Shown in pieces: positions 9,299-16,013 of a DNA stretch of 20,683 nt; within the stretch, counting starts at the first letter, position 1, and the number at the start of each line of letters is the position of its first letter. The DNA comes from a virus. The notes under the pieces were generated by a model. That model made no database searches and had not been told where the DNA came from. It saw nothing but the letters and a program-made list of their open reading frames with translations. A program made the translations under genes and the position numbers. The DNA is taken from positions 1-20,683 of IMG/VR virus record IMGVR_UViG_3300042673_000046; one strand, 5' to 3'.

Positions 9299-9681
9299 AA
9301 ATTTTCAGTTTCATTCAGGAACTTTTCTACCTGCTCAGTAATGTAGTTAAGTTTTGGATTGCTATACAACGCAAATGCACCGCCATCAATAGGGAAGTTC
9401 TCAATCGATGCCGTAACTGCTGCATAAAACTCCGCTTGCAACTGACGTGTTTCTTCCGCTGCATTTTTAGATGCTTTGCCGCGTAGCATAGCAATAGAAC
9501 GTGTTTGAACTGCATTATCTAATTTGTACTTAGCATTAACAAATTCTTTAGAGCCTGGGCCATAAACATTAATTAATACTTTATTGCCATTAAATAACAA
9601 GTCCTCACCTTTTGGATTGAGAACTGTTAGTTTTGCTGTATCTATTGTTTCAAACTGCGATAGATCAAAGTCTTTAGACAT
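9274..9681 (-). CDS. Tail assembly chaperone, short form (lambda gpG analogue)
   Basis: 135 aa (lambda gpG: 140). It binds tape measure protein and recruits tail tube subunits; it is not part of the finished virion. Helical and acidic, with FDLSQFETIDTAKLTVLNPKG at the start, a middle with LQAEFYAAVTASIENFP, and an end at MPSLPTK. Eleven codons from the end, the 0-frame crosses an A AAT TTT heptamer (9298-9304) where ribosomes can slip back one base into the frame encoding the gpT-like part. GGAG lies seven bases before the ATG. Sits between the tail tube and tape measure genes, the canonical place. Confidence 0.9.
   Translation of the reverse strand: MSKDFDLSQFETIDTAKLTVLNPKGEDLLFNGNKVLINVYGPGSKEFVNAKYKLDNAVQTRSIAMLRGKASKNAAEETRQLQAEFYAAVTASIENFPIDGGAFALYSNPKLNYITEQVEKFLNETENFMPSLPTK
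9298..9304 (-). promoter_or_regulatory. -1 programmed frameshift site, heptamer A AAT TTT
   Basis: In the frame of the G gene the minus strand reads ..GAA AAT TTT ATG.., giving A AAT TTT, a perfect X XXY YYZ slip heptamer. The -1 frame has a TGA at 9305-9307 that ends right at its border, and the 0-frame stops at 9274-9276, so the shift must occur in a window of about 30 bases. After slipping the reading is YAELANEVITFVRYYVWLYT, and it stays open to the T stop at 8888. Confidence 0.85.
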
Positions 9682-9707
9682 AATACTCTCCGTAAAAAAA
9701 ACTCCGT

Positions 9708-9764
9708 AAAAAGATGAGGCGCGTGACGGAGGAACACGGTTTGTCAGCTAATGCTCTAGCCTCA
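9708..9764 (-). terminator. Branched hairpin with T-run after the tail tube gene
   Basis: On the minus strand TGAGGC (9764-9759) pairs with GCCTCA (9720-9715), followed by TCTTTTT. Inside lie two small stems (AGC ATTA GCT, and CGTG...CACG), so a three-way structure is possible. It is in the 90-base gap between tail tube and chaperone genes. Weak intrinsic terminator or mRNA-stabilising element; the 38-base loop makes this less sure than the one after the capsid gene. Confidence 0.4.
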
Positions 9765-9771
9765 AAACTTA

Positions 9772-10233
9772 TTAAGGTGCTAATACTTCAACAATGCCAA
9801 CACCTGCTGAGTTTGTAGTAATAGACAAACTTACAGATGCCATACGCATTGTATCAACGCCACCAGTGGCTTTTTTCAATGACAATGTTTTAGCTTGAAA
9901 GTAATCAACATCTGAATCTGGATAAGCTACTTTAAAGCTATAGTTGCTGTCTGAAAGTAAAGCTGCTTTTAAAAGAACCATACCTGCGTCATCAGAGTTA
10001 TAGCCAATTGACAAGGTTTTAGTACCCTCATTAAATGAGCCTTTATATTTATCTGTGCCGCGAGTGTTGATTGGGTTAAAAGTAACTTCTGCATATTCAC
10101 GACCGTGTTCACCACCGTCATCAATATTGCCAATTACTGTCCATGTTAAAGCAGCGTAACCAGTGCCATCAAAAGTTGCTGGTTGGGCTGCACTGATACT
10201 AACTACGGTTCCTGCTACGGTTCCAAGTGCCAT
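9772..10233 (-). CDS. Major tail tube protein
   Basis: 153 aa, the size of a siphophage tail tube subunit. The sequence has a Gly/Ala-rich beta character with WTVIGNIDDGGEHGREYAEV, KYKGSFNEGTKTLSIGYNSDD, AGMVLLKAALLSDSNYSFKV and a C-terminal beta strand (MRMASVSLSITTNSAGVGIV), the layout of the small tail tube proteins of HK97-like phages. It stacks in hexameric rings around the tape measure. Ribosome site AGGAG lies eight bases before the ATG. Its gene lies between tail completion and assembly-chaperone genes, as expected. A branched hairpin follows the stop. Confidence 0.88.
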   Translation of the reverse strand: MALGTVAGTVVSISAAQPATFDGTGYAALTWTVIGNIDDGGEHGREYAEVTFNPINTRGTDKYKGSFNEGTKTLSIGYNSDDAGMVLLKAALLSDSNYSFKVAYPDSDVDYFQAKTLSLKKATGGVDTMRMASVSLSITTNSAGVGIVEVLAP

Positions 10234-10256
10234 AATAATACTCCTTAAAAATTAAA

Positions 10257-10652
10257 TTAATTGCTATGAACAATACGGAAGTCAATGGTGGAGTAAAAGA
10301 TACCTACTTCATCATCTCTAAAGTCCGCATTAACCACGTCTTTTATTACACTATCAGTTTTGACCCCATTAAACGTGCCTTGCCTATGGTTACAAGCTGC
10401 TACTACTAATGCAGCGATTTCCTTAACTTGAGGATAAGTATTCGCTGCAATAGTAACTTGAACTCTGCTTCTATATATTTCAGAAGTTAAACCGATAGCA
10501 GTTTGTTCTGTGCTAGATACTAACATATATGCTATAGCTGGCAAAGTTGTTCCTAGTGGTATTAAACTAGGAAAAATTCTTACTTTAGGTACTTGCACTA
10601 ATAACGGTGCATTTGTAGAAAGTAAATTATATATGACTTTTTCTGCTGACAT
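10257..10652 (-). CDS. DUF3168 tail completion / terminator-type protein
   Basis: 131 aa from the ATG at 10652 (the frame also allows a TTG one codon earlier). It has the DUF3168 layout: an N-terminal helix (EKVIYNLLSTNAPLLVQV), RIFPSLIPLGTTLPAIAYML, a strand with RSRVQVTIAANTYPQVKEIA, and a final beta strand with FYSTIDFRIVH. Family members include SPP1 gp17-like proteins that cap the tail tube at its head end. It is placed between the gp10-like and tail tube genes, where this family is normally found. The start overlaps the previous stop (TGATG). Confidence 0.87.
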   Translation of the reverse strand: MSAEKVIYNLLSTNAPLLVQVPKVRIFPSLIPLGTTLPAIAYMLVSSTEQTAIGLTSEIYRSRVQVTIAANTYPQVKEIAALVVAACNHRQGTFNGVKTDSVIKDVVNADFRDDEVGIFYSTIDFRIVHSN

Positions 10653-11155
10653 CAATCACTTCCTTCAGGTGCTACAGTATTAATACCTTGTTGCGTCAAT
10701 CTTTCACGAATTTTATTTGTTACTGCAATAACTGCATCATTGCCTTTTGTATCTAAAGCTGGGCGCATATATGGTTTAGCAATTGCGCCTGGGTGAGATA
10801 CCTGTGGCGTTTGTATAGATTTACCATCTTTCGCCATAAAACGTAACATACCACCGTTCTTACCTTTAATAAGATGCGGAGCCGTTCCAAACTCAACAAA
10901 GCGGTAGTACCAAGCCTTTTTATCTCCAGCCTTAGCATAGGCCTCAACTCGGCCTTTTTTCGCGTTACTGCCTGTTCTTATGCTTCGTTTTAAGTCACCA
11001 TCCTGCACAGCAACATTTTTCTTAGCTTCATTGGCAATAACTCTTGCGCCAGACCTTAAAGCTGCTCGCATAATATTCTTTTCAATTTTTAATGGCAATG
11101 ATTGAAGAAATTGAGCCAATTCCTTACCACCGCGAATATTAATTGTATCATCCAT
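10652..11155 (-). CDS. HK97 gp10-like tail completion protein
   Basis: 167 aa from the ATG at 11155. It matches the HK97-gp10_like family (PF04883), which acts at the neck or top of the tail. Seen: the opening with GGKELAQFLQSLPLKIEKNIM and the basic helix LRSGARVIANEAKKNV, then DGDLKRSIRT, the invariant WYYRFVEFGTAPH segment and the closing KPYMRPALDT. A longer frame to a TTG at 11203 exists, but the ATG gives the family-typical N-terminus. The stop overlaps the next ATG by one base (TGATG). Confidence 0.9.
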   Translation of the reverse strand: MDDTINIRGGKELAQFLQSLPLKIEKNIMRAALRSGARVIANEAKKNVAVQDGDLKRSIRTGSNAKKGRVEAYAKAGDKKAWYYRFVEFGTAPHLIKGKNGGMLRFMAKDGKSIQTPQVSHPGAIAKPYMRPALDTKGNDAVIAVTNKIRERLTQQGINTVAPEGSD

Positions 11156-11492
11156 TTTGAGAGTAGTCCTCAGCCGTAAATTCCATTGCTTCTCTGCGAC
11201 CAATCTCAGCAGGTTTAGTTACGATCTGCAAGATTCTATTATCTCGATCAAGCATAACAATTCTCATTGTCGCATTAATTCCATTATCGTACCTAACCAA
11301 TACTTTGCATGGTTGCTTAAGTAGCCTTAAATCACTATTAGTAGATTCTTGCATACGAGTGGTAATGTCCTGGACATTTGCCCAACATTCCTTGTATGTA
11401 TCCCATGAGATAACTTCAGAACCATAATTCTCATCTTTGGTTACTATCTTTTTCTCAATGCGAATATATCTATCTAATTTTCCAACTTGCAT
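11148..11492 (-). CDS. Head-tail joining (head closure) protein
   Basis: 114 aa, the usual size for the Phage_H_T_join family (SPP1 gp16 / HK97 gp7 type) that closes the neck below the connector. The family opening is seen: QVGKLDRYIRIEKKIVTKDE, then the conserved ECWANVQDI strand near residue 36, a central variable stretch, then IRYDNGI-type beta hairpins (KVLVRYDNGINATMRIVML) and the closing RREAMEFTAEDY. The start shares a base with the connector stop (TAATG), so it is coupled. It overlaps the following gene by eight bases. Confidence 0.88.
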   Translation of the reverse strand: MQVGKLDRYIRIEKKIVTKDENYGSEVISWDTYKECWANVQDITTRMQESTNSDLRLLKQPCKVLVRYDNGINATMRIVMLDRDNRILQIVTKPAEIGRREAMEFTAEDYSQNG

Positions 11493-12100
11493 TATACGCC
11501 CAACCCTAATCGATATGATTGTAATAAGTTATATACGCCCATTGGCAATGAGTTAAATGTTACTCTTGAACTACCTAACATATCCTCTTGGCGGTTTTCA
11601 TACAAGCTACCAATCAACAATAACATGGCTGATTTTATTGGATTAGGCAAAGGCAGCAAGTTTGTTCCTACTGTTTTTGTGTATCCAGCCACATACTCAA
11701 TAATCACTGCTGTTTCGCGAGTGACTGTGTTTGGCCATGTTTTATTTACTTCCAAGTAAATAACTGAATCAAAGTAATCTACATAATAAACAGAAGGATC
11801 CAATGTTTGCAGAATATTTGATGTGTCGTAATATTTAACTGATGTAACAGATTGTACAGGAGCCAAAGGCAACTCAATAGCATTTTCAAACTTACTTAAA
11901 GACATTGTAACTGTTTGAGTTGCTAAAGCTCTGCGAACGTATTGTTCACACCATTCTCTTGCAGATGATATTAATAATGTAATATCTGAATCATCAGGAT
12001 GAGCTAGTGGGTACCCAAATGGCTCTATTCTAAGATGGCTTCTTGCTTCAGATAGAGTAATCGGCTCTGAAGTTACTTGAGTTGTTATTTTATATTTCAT
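11492..12100 (-). CDS. Head-tail connector, gp6-like (Phage_connect_1 / phiE125 gp8 type)
   Basis: Adaptor ring that docks under the portal after packaging. From the ATG at 12100 it is 202 aa. The start has the classic family opening, EPITLSEARSHLRIE, then the DDSDITLLISSAREWCEQYVRRAL helices, a beta middle (IELPLAPVQSVTSVKYYD, followed by YYVDYFDSVIYLEV), the AVIIEYVAGYT segment, and C-terminal helices with IKSAMLLLIGSLYENRQ. The ATG at 12109 is an alternative start (three residues longer), but GGA eight bases before the ATG at 12100 fits better. Its stop overlaps the next start as TAATG. Confidence 0.9.
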   Translation of the reverse strand: MKYKITTQVTSEPITLSEARSHLRIEPFGYPLAHPDDSDITLLISSAREWCEQYVRRALATQTVTMSLSKFENAIELPLAPVQSVTSVKYYDTSNILQTLDPSVYYVDYFDSVIYLEVNKTWPNTVTRETAVIIEYVAGYTKTVGTNLLPLPNPIKSAMLLLIGSLYENRQEDMLGSSRVTFNSLPMGVYNLLQSYRLGLGV

Positions 12101-12121
12101 ATCAATCATCCATTTTAAAAT

Positions 12122-12190
12122 CTAAACATCATTATTAGATACTATTTTTAGTTCTTTAACTAATGCTTTTAACGCAACAACTTCTTTTAG
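12122..12190 (-). other. Short coiled-coil-like reading in the -1 frame after the DUF7936-like gene
   Basis: The 77-base gap before the neck genes contains an open stretch that overlaps the DUF7936-like stop in the -1 frame and reads LKEVVALKALVKELK, then IVSNNDV and a stop at 12122. The hydrophobic spacing (V4, L7, V11, L14) is heptad-like and resembles the helical tails found at the ends of S74 and fibre proteins. No ATG and no good ribosome site precede it; a TTG at 12223 is the only start. No X XXY YYZ slip site is present at the junction. It may be a remnant of a longer C-terminus or a chance reading. Confidence 0.25.
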
Positions 12191-12531
12191 ATAGTTGCAA
12201 CAGGGGTTGGTTGTGGTTGCCAAGGCAATGGTGGTGATTCTAATTGCTGTTGGCTTAACAATGCTTGATTAACGCTATTTTTATATTGTTCAATTACCGC
12301 TAATGGTGTGTATGTATCAATCCAACCCAAAACTATTTCTTCGGTTAATTGGTCAAATGGCACAAATGATGAACCTGCTATTGTTGGAACATAAGTCATT
12401 GCAGGGCATGAAGTTGTATAAGTATCTTCTGTTCCTATTAAACTCCAATAAATGTTATAAACAACATTAACTTCGCCGTCTAATTCTTTATAAGCCTGAA
12501 CAGAGTTAATTTTTTTTGTATAAATAATCAT
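12187..12531 (-). CDS. DUF7936-like protein next to the fibre genes
   Basis: 114 aa. The N-terminal ~75 residues have the pattern of a small family commonly encoded beside phage fibres: VVYNIYWSLIGTEDTYT, then FVPFDQLTEEIVLGWID, and a helix LAVIEQYKNSVNQALLSQQQ. The end is Pro-rich (ESPPLPWQPQPTPVATI); a terminal LPW motif is typical of this family as I know it. Its biochemical role is unknown; a fibre assembly or capping function is only suggested by position. The start overlaps the stop of the S74 fibre (ATGA). Just past the stop codon a -1 frame continues with a coiled-coil-like stretch, listed separately. Confidence 0.75.
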   Translation of the reverse strand: MIIYTKKINSVQAYKELDGEVNVVYNIYWSLIGTEDTYTTSCPAMTYVPTIAGSSFVPFDQLTEEIVLGWIDTYTPLAVIEQYKNSVNQALLSQQQLESPPLPWQPQPTPVATI

Positions 12532-14306
12532 TTTTGACCTTTCAATTTAGCAATTTCAATCTTTAATTCTTCAATTTCTTTTCGTAACAAGTTTACGCCC
12601 TCAACAAGCAATGGTGTAATTTTGTCATAATTGATAGTTAGATAATCATAATCCTGCTGTGTGCCATCTTCATTAATTCTATTTAACGATTTATTTACTA
12701 CAACCGCGTCAGGCAATATGGCTTGAACTTCTTGTGCAATTAACCCAATTTCTTCTTTGCCAACTTCAATATCCAATTCTAATTCTTTAACTTTGCTATT
12801 CCAGTTAAATCTATATGTTGTAAGTTTGCTTAAAATATCCAATGATTCATTGCGAATTGGAATTAAATTTTCTTTTAATCTTCGGTCTGACCAATATGCT
12901 GTTACATTGCCTGGACTAAAAAAGTTTGTTCCCTCAACATAATAACGCCAACCGCCGCCTATATTTCTATGAACACCAACACCCCCGTCATTCATCATTA
13001 AGGTTTGTTGTCCATCAAATTCAATGCCTTTCCAACCATTACGCGAACCATCTAAACGCCATGCACCGTATGAACCATTATTAGGGTAAAAATGTGCGCC
13101 ATTATTAGGTGAATAAAGCCCTGAATAATTTGGCATTTCAATCCATTCGCGGCTGTAATTTCGCACCGATGAATCTATGCGACCTGCTGTTGTTGCATTG
13201 GTGGCTGTTCCAGCATATCCAACATAACAAGGGGCATGATAGGTATCATTATAATATCCACGCAAAGACCAATATCCACTTACATCCGCACTCCAAGTTG
13301 TTTGGATATTATAAGGGTCATTACTATCATTACGATATAAACGATAAGCCCCTGGTCTTGCGGCACTTGTCCACATCCCTGTTTGACCTGTAATGCCTGA
13401 TGCGGCAACAGATGATGCACTTGCCGCATTGCCTGAACATGATGCTGATGAAGTGGCGGCATCTGCATAAGCTACCTCAACTGCTGATGGAGAGGCTGGA
13501 TTTACATTAAAACGCCATCTAGTTCCATTATAAGATAAATAACCATAATACGGATTTGCTGAATTATAATTGTATGCAGCATCTGTTGAATACAATTTAG
13601 ATGAATTTGTAGCAAAGGTAGCCGTTGTAGCCGTTGCCGCATTACCTGTGCATGAACCTGAACTGCCTGTGGTGTTTTGATTAAGCGTTGGGAATGTGCA
13701 ATTTGTTAAAGTGCCGCTTGATGGTGTTCCTAATGCGCCGCCTACTGAATACTTGCCATTAAAAGTATTCCAATCAGTTGATGTTAAGTAACCATTAACG
13801 CTTGTTGTTGCCGCCGCCATGCTTATTGCAGGTGTTGCGCCACCACTTGAAACAACGGGTGCTGTGCCTGTTACGCTTGTAACCCCACCGCCTGAACCAT
13901 TTGCAGCAGCCGTAATGCGGCCTTGTGCATCAACGGTAATGTTTGTGTTGGTGTAAGAACCTGCGGTAACGGCTGTATTAGCCAGTGAAATAGTACCACT
14001 TGCTGTTATTGGGCCACCTGATAAGCCTGTTCCTGTGGCAACGCTTGTTACCGTTCCTGTTCCGCCAGCAGAATTAACCCATGCTGTGCCATTCCAAGAC
14101 AGGCTTTGACCGTTTGTTGGTGAAGTTATAGTTACATCGCCAAGGGCTGACAACACGCCAGCCCCGACTTGAACAACAGATGTACCATTGTTGATGTAAA
14201 CTTTTTTATCTGCCATGTTTACACCTAACTCACCTGATAACAACTCAGATGTGTTAGGCACTTTAGCGGCAGTATTAGAACGCTTTGGTTTGATTACATT
14301 AGCCAT
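12528..14306 (-). CDS. Fibre protein with C-terminal S74 intramolecular chaperone
   Basis: 592 aa. An N-terminal adaptor domain (MANVIKPKRSNTAAKVPNTS, then GELGVNMADKKVYINNG) is paralogous in layout to that of the 466-aa fibre. A shaft with ALGDVTI...GQSLSWNGTAWVN and a NTAVTAGSYTNTNITVDAQG repeat follows. Residues of about 220-470 are Tyr/Asn/Gly/Ser-rich and probably carry the receptor-facing tip. The last 120 residues are a peptidase S74 domain beginning at SDRRLKENL: Ser473 with Lys478 gives the Ser-Lys pair five residues apart used for self-cleavage before the serine. The domain ends in a Leu/Ile/Lys coiled coil (LLRKEIEELKIEIAKLKGQK). The chaperone helps trimer folding and is then released. 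A GGGA-type ribosome site precedes the ATG. It overlaps the next gene by ATGA. Confidence 0.9.
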   Translation of the reverse strand: MANVIKPKRSNTAAKVPNTSELLSGELGVNMADKKVYINNGTSVVQVGAGVLSALGDVTITSPTNGQSLSWNGTAWVNSAGGTGTVTSVATGTGLSGGPITASGTISLANTAVTAGSYTNTNITVDAQGRITAAANGSGGGVTSVTGTAPVVSSGGATPAISMAAATTSVNGYLTSTDWNTFNGKYSVGGALGTPSSGTLTNCTFPTLNQNTTGSSGSCTGNAATATTATFATNSSKLYSTDAAYNYNSANPYYGYLSYNGTRWRFNVNPASPSAVEVAYADAATSSASCSGNAASASSVAASGITGQTGMWTSAARPGAYRLYRNDSNDPYNIQTTWSADVSGYWSLRGYYNDTYHAPCYVGYAGTATNATTAGRIDSSVRNYSREWIEMPNYSGLYSPNNGAHFYPNNGSYGAWRLDGSRNGWKGIEFDGQQTLMMNDGGVGVHRNIGGGWRYYVEGTNFFSPGNVTAYWSDRRLKENLIPIRNESLDILSKLTTYRFNWNSKVKELELDIEVGKEEIGLIAQEVQAILPDAVVVNKSLNRINEDGTQQDYDYLTINYDKITPLLVEGVNLLRKEIEELKIEIAKLKGQK

Positions 14307-14322
14307 TTGGCTTCCCTTTCGT

Positions 14323-14334
14323 TGCTATATAGCA
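14323..14334. repeat. 12-bp perfect palindrome between the two fibre genes
   Basis: TGCTATATAGCA is self-complementary and lies in the 41-base gap between the 466-aa and 592-aa fibre genes, just before the ribosome site of the second. It could form a small hairpin or be an operator, but it has no T-run and may be chance. Confidence 0.35.
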
Positions 14335-14347
14335 GGGTTAATATTAC

Positions 14348-15748
14348 TTAGAATGTGCCACCGTCAATAGTTATTCCGTCAATTGAACCGCCTGTGATTG
14401 CCACATTGCTTGCCGCTTGTGTTGACATTGTGCCAAGACCACTAACTTGCGTATTAGCAATAGCAATGGCTTGAGCTGACAACGCTGTTAATTGACCTCG
14501 TGAGTTTACGGTAGCAGATAAAGTATTGCTTGCTGAACCATAAGATGCAGCAGTAACGGCTGTATTAGTAATGCTAAATTCACCGCCAGTTAATGTTAAA
14601 CCAGCGCCAGCAGTGTAAGTACCTGCACCTGAGAATTGAACAAAATTGATTGCTGTTGTACCTAGTGTACCACCAGCATTAGCTGTTGAAACCCAACCTG
14701 TATCTGCTTGAGTTGTACCATCTTCAATAAATGTAAACGCATTTGGCACTTCAGCCCAATCATCCATATCTGCTGCGCGTGACCATGTGCTTGCAGCAGC
14801 AACATAAATACCGTTTGCAGAAGCAGTTGATTGATTTTTTACCAATACACGGTCACCAGCAACAACAGAAACGCCATCAATAGTTTGTGCGCCTGATAAT
14901 GTAATTGGCCCAGTTGTAGCCGCAACGCATGATGCTTTTGGGTCTAAACCTTGTGCAACGCTATCAACATATTGTTTAGTTGCCGCGTCTTGTGCAGAAA
15001 CTGGGTCAGCAAGACCAGTAATTTTAAAACCACCAAAAGCGTAATCAGCAGTTGGAACAGTCAAATCATTGATGTTTGCAGAAGCCGCAGCAGTTACAAG
15101 ACCTTTAGCATTTACAGTTGTTTTTAAGAATGTGCCAACATTGCTATTGACCGTTGCCAATGTGCCTGTTGCAGTAACATTACTTGAACCGTCAAATGAT
15201 GGACTTGTGTAAGCTAAATCGCCTGTAATTGCAATTGTGCGACCTGTAGTTAAAGCCGCAGCAGTAGTTGCAGTTGAGGCATTACCAGTTAAAGGGCCAA
15301 CAAAGCTGCTTGATGTGACTGAAGTTAAGCCAGCCAATGTAGTTGATGATGCACCAAGAGCAATAGCTGTTGTACCAACCGTTACGCTTGAGTTTACTAA
15401 TTTAGCATTGGCAATTGAGCCAGCCAACATTGTGTTAGTTACTGTGGCTGTATCAGTTGTATATACACCATTCGTTACGGTGCCAGCATTTCCGTTTATT
15501 GAACCATCAATCGTATCTAAAAATGTTTTAGTACCATCAATAGATTGATTAGTTGACGTATCGACAAATGCGCCATTACCAGCAATGGCAATAACGCTAG
15601 TAGCAGAACCGCCAGAGCCACCAGTGCCTGTTCCGTAGTACAGAATGTTCGTTTGTTCGTTAAACGCTAATTCAGCGTTTTCTAAAGATGCTGGAGCGCC
15701 AGCGCCACCGCCACTAGCCCTACGTTTAACTCTGATTGTATTTGCCAT
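14348..15748 (-). CDS. Fibre protein with phage fibre repeats (466 aa)
   Basis: A trimeric fibre candidate. The N-terminal ~40 residues (start MANTIRVKRRASGG, then LENAELAFNEQTNILYYG) form a small adaptor domain of the type common at the N-termini of phage fibres, and the same layout starts the next gene. A long Ser/Thr/Ala/Gly-rich beta shaft follows. Near residues 235-260 is FKITGLADPVSAQDAATKQY, the phage_fiber_2 type shaft motif, followed by a globular segment with VSVVAGDRVLVKNQSTASANG and WSRAADMDDWAEVPN, which is a widespread fibre domain. The C-terminus ends in short Gly/Ile-rich repeats (GGSIDGITIDGGTF) with no chaperone domain. AAGGA lies before the ATG at 15748. Whether it sits on the head or tail is not shown; gene position favours the head side. 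Confidence 0.85.
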   Translation of the reverse strand: MANTIRVKRRASGGGAGAPASLENAELAFNEQTNILYYGTGTGGSGGSATSVIAIAGNGAFVDTSTNQSIDGTKTFLDTIDGSINGNAGTVTNGVYTTDTATVTNTMLAGSIANAKLVNSSVTVGTTAIALGASSTTLAGLTSVTSSSFVGPLTGNASTATTAAALTTGRTIAITGDLAYTSPSFDGSSNVTATGTLATVNSNVGTFLKTTVNAKGLVTAAASANINDLTVPTADYAFGGFKITGLADPVSAQDAATKQYVDSVAQGLDPKASCVAATTGPITLSGAQTIDGVSVVAGDRVLVKNQSTASANGIYVAAASTWSRAADMDDWAEVPNAFTFIEDGTTQADTGWVSTANAGGTLGTTAINFVQFSGAGTYTAGAGLTLTGGEFSITNTAVTAASYGSASNTLSATVNSRGQLTALSAQAIAIANTQVSGLGTMSTQAASNVAITGGSIDGITIDGGTF

Positions 15749-15761
15749 GATAATTCCTTAA

Positions 15762-16013
15762 TTAAAAATTTCCACCATCTGCTAGAGATTCTTGCCGCCT
15801 ATTAAACCAAGCAGCTCCATTAAAACCCAATACATCTCCGTTTATTAAACCTGACGCAGAAACTGGATAACCAGCAATGTTACTTGAACCAGATGGGCCT
15901 TGTGGCCCTTGTGGGCCAACGGCTACAATATTTACTATTGCAGGTTGCTGCTCAGTGTATATTTCAACAATTTCAGGAGCTAAATCACGGATAATTTCAA
16001 CAACATCGGTCAT
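15762..16013 (-). CDS. Small collagen-like fibre-associated protein
   Basis: 83 aa. Residues 1-32 are acidic and hydrophobic and probably helical or beta (VVEIIRDLAPEIVEIYTEQQ). About residues 33-42 contain GPQGPQGPSG, three Gly-X-Y triplets of the kind that start a collagen-like triple helix in phage fibres. The C-terminal part (GDVLGFNGAAWFNRRQES) resembles the 'G-D-v-L-x-w-n-g-x-x-W' motif seen at the shaft start of many phage fibres; the same kind of motif (GQSLSWNGTAWVN) occurs in the S74 fibre downstream. It is coupled to the upstream gene by an ATGA overlap. Likely a trimeric connector or short fibre component; the exact role is inferred from these motifs and position. Confidence 0.75.
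   Translation of the reverse strand: MTDVVEIIRDLAPEIVEIYTEQQPAIVNIVAVGPQGPQGPSGSSNIAGYPVSASGLINGDVLGFNGAAWFNRRQESLADGGNF

Noticed and set aside
11155-11203. TTG start at 11203 for the gp10-like gene
   Set aside because: It would add 16 residues overlapping the previous gene, with no clear ribosome site; the ATG at 11155 fits the family length.
12122-12190. Programmed frameshift after the DUF7936-like gene
   Set aside because: The bases at the junction (GCA ACT ATC TAA) contain no X XXY YYZ heptamer, so a programmed shift is not supported; kept only as a low-confidence remnant.
13109-13468. Open frames on both strands opposite or out of frame with the S74 fibre (94 aa plus, 62 aa minus)
   Set aside because: His- and Gln-rich compositions come from reading the Tyr/Asn/Ser-rich fibre sequence in other frames.
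15237-15548. 103-aa plus-strand frame opposite the 466-aa fibre
   Set aside because: Val/Ala-rich composition is a mirror of the Thr/Ala/Gly-rich fibre codons; no ribosome site.
12528-15748. Diversity-generating retroelement target in the fibres
   Set aside because: No reverse transcriptase and no near-identical template repeat were seen in the window, so the Tyr/Asn-rich tip is not evidence of one.
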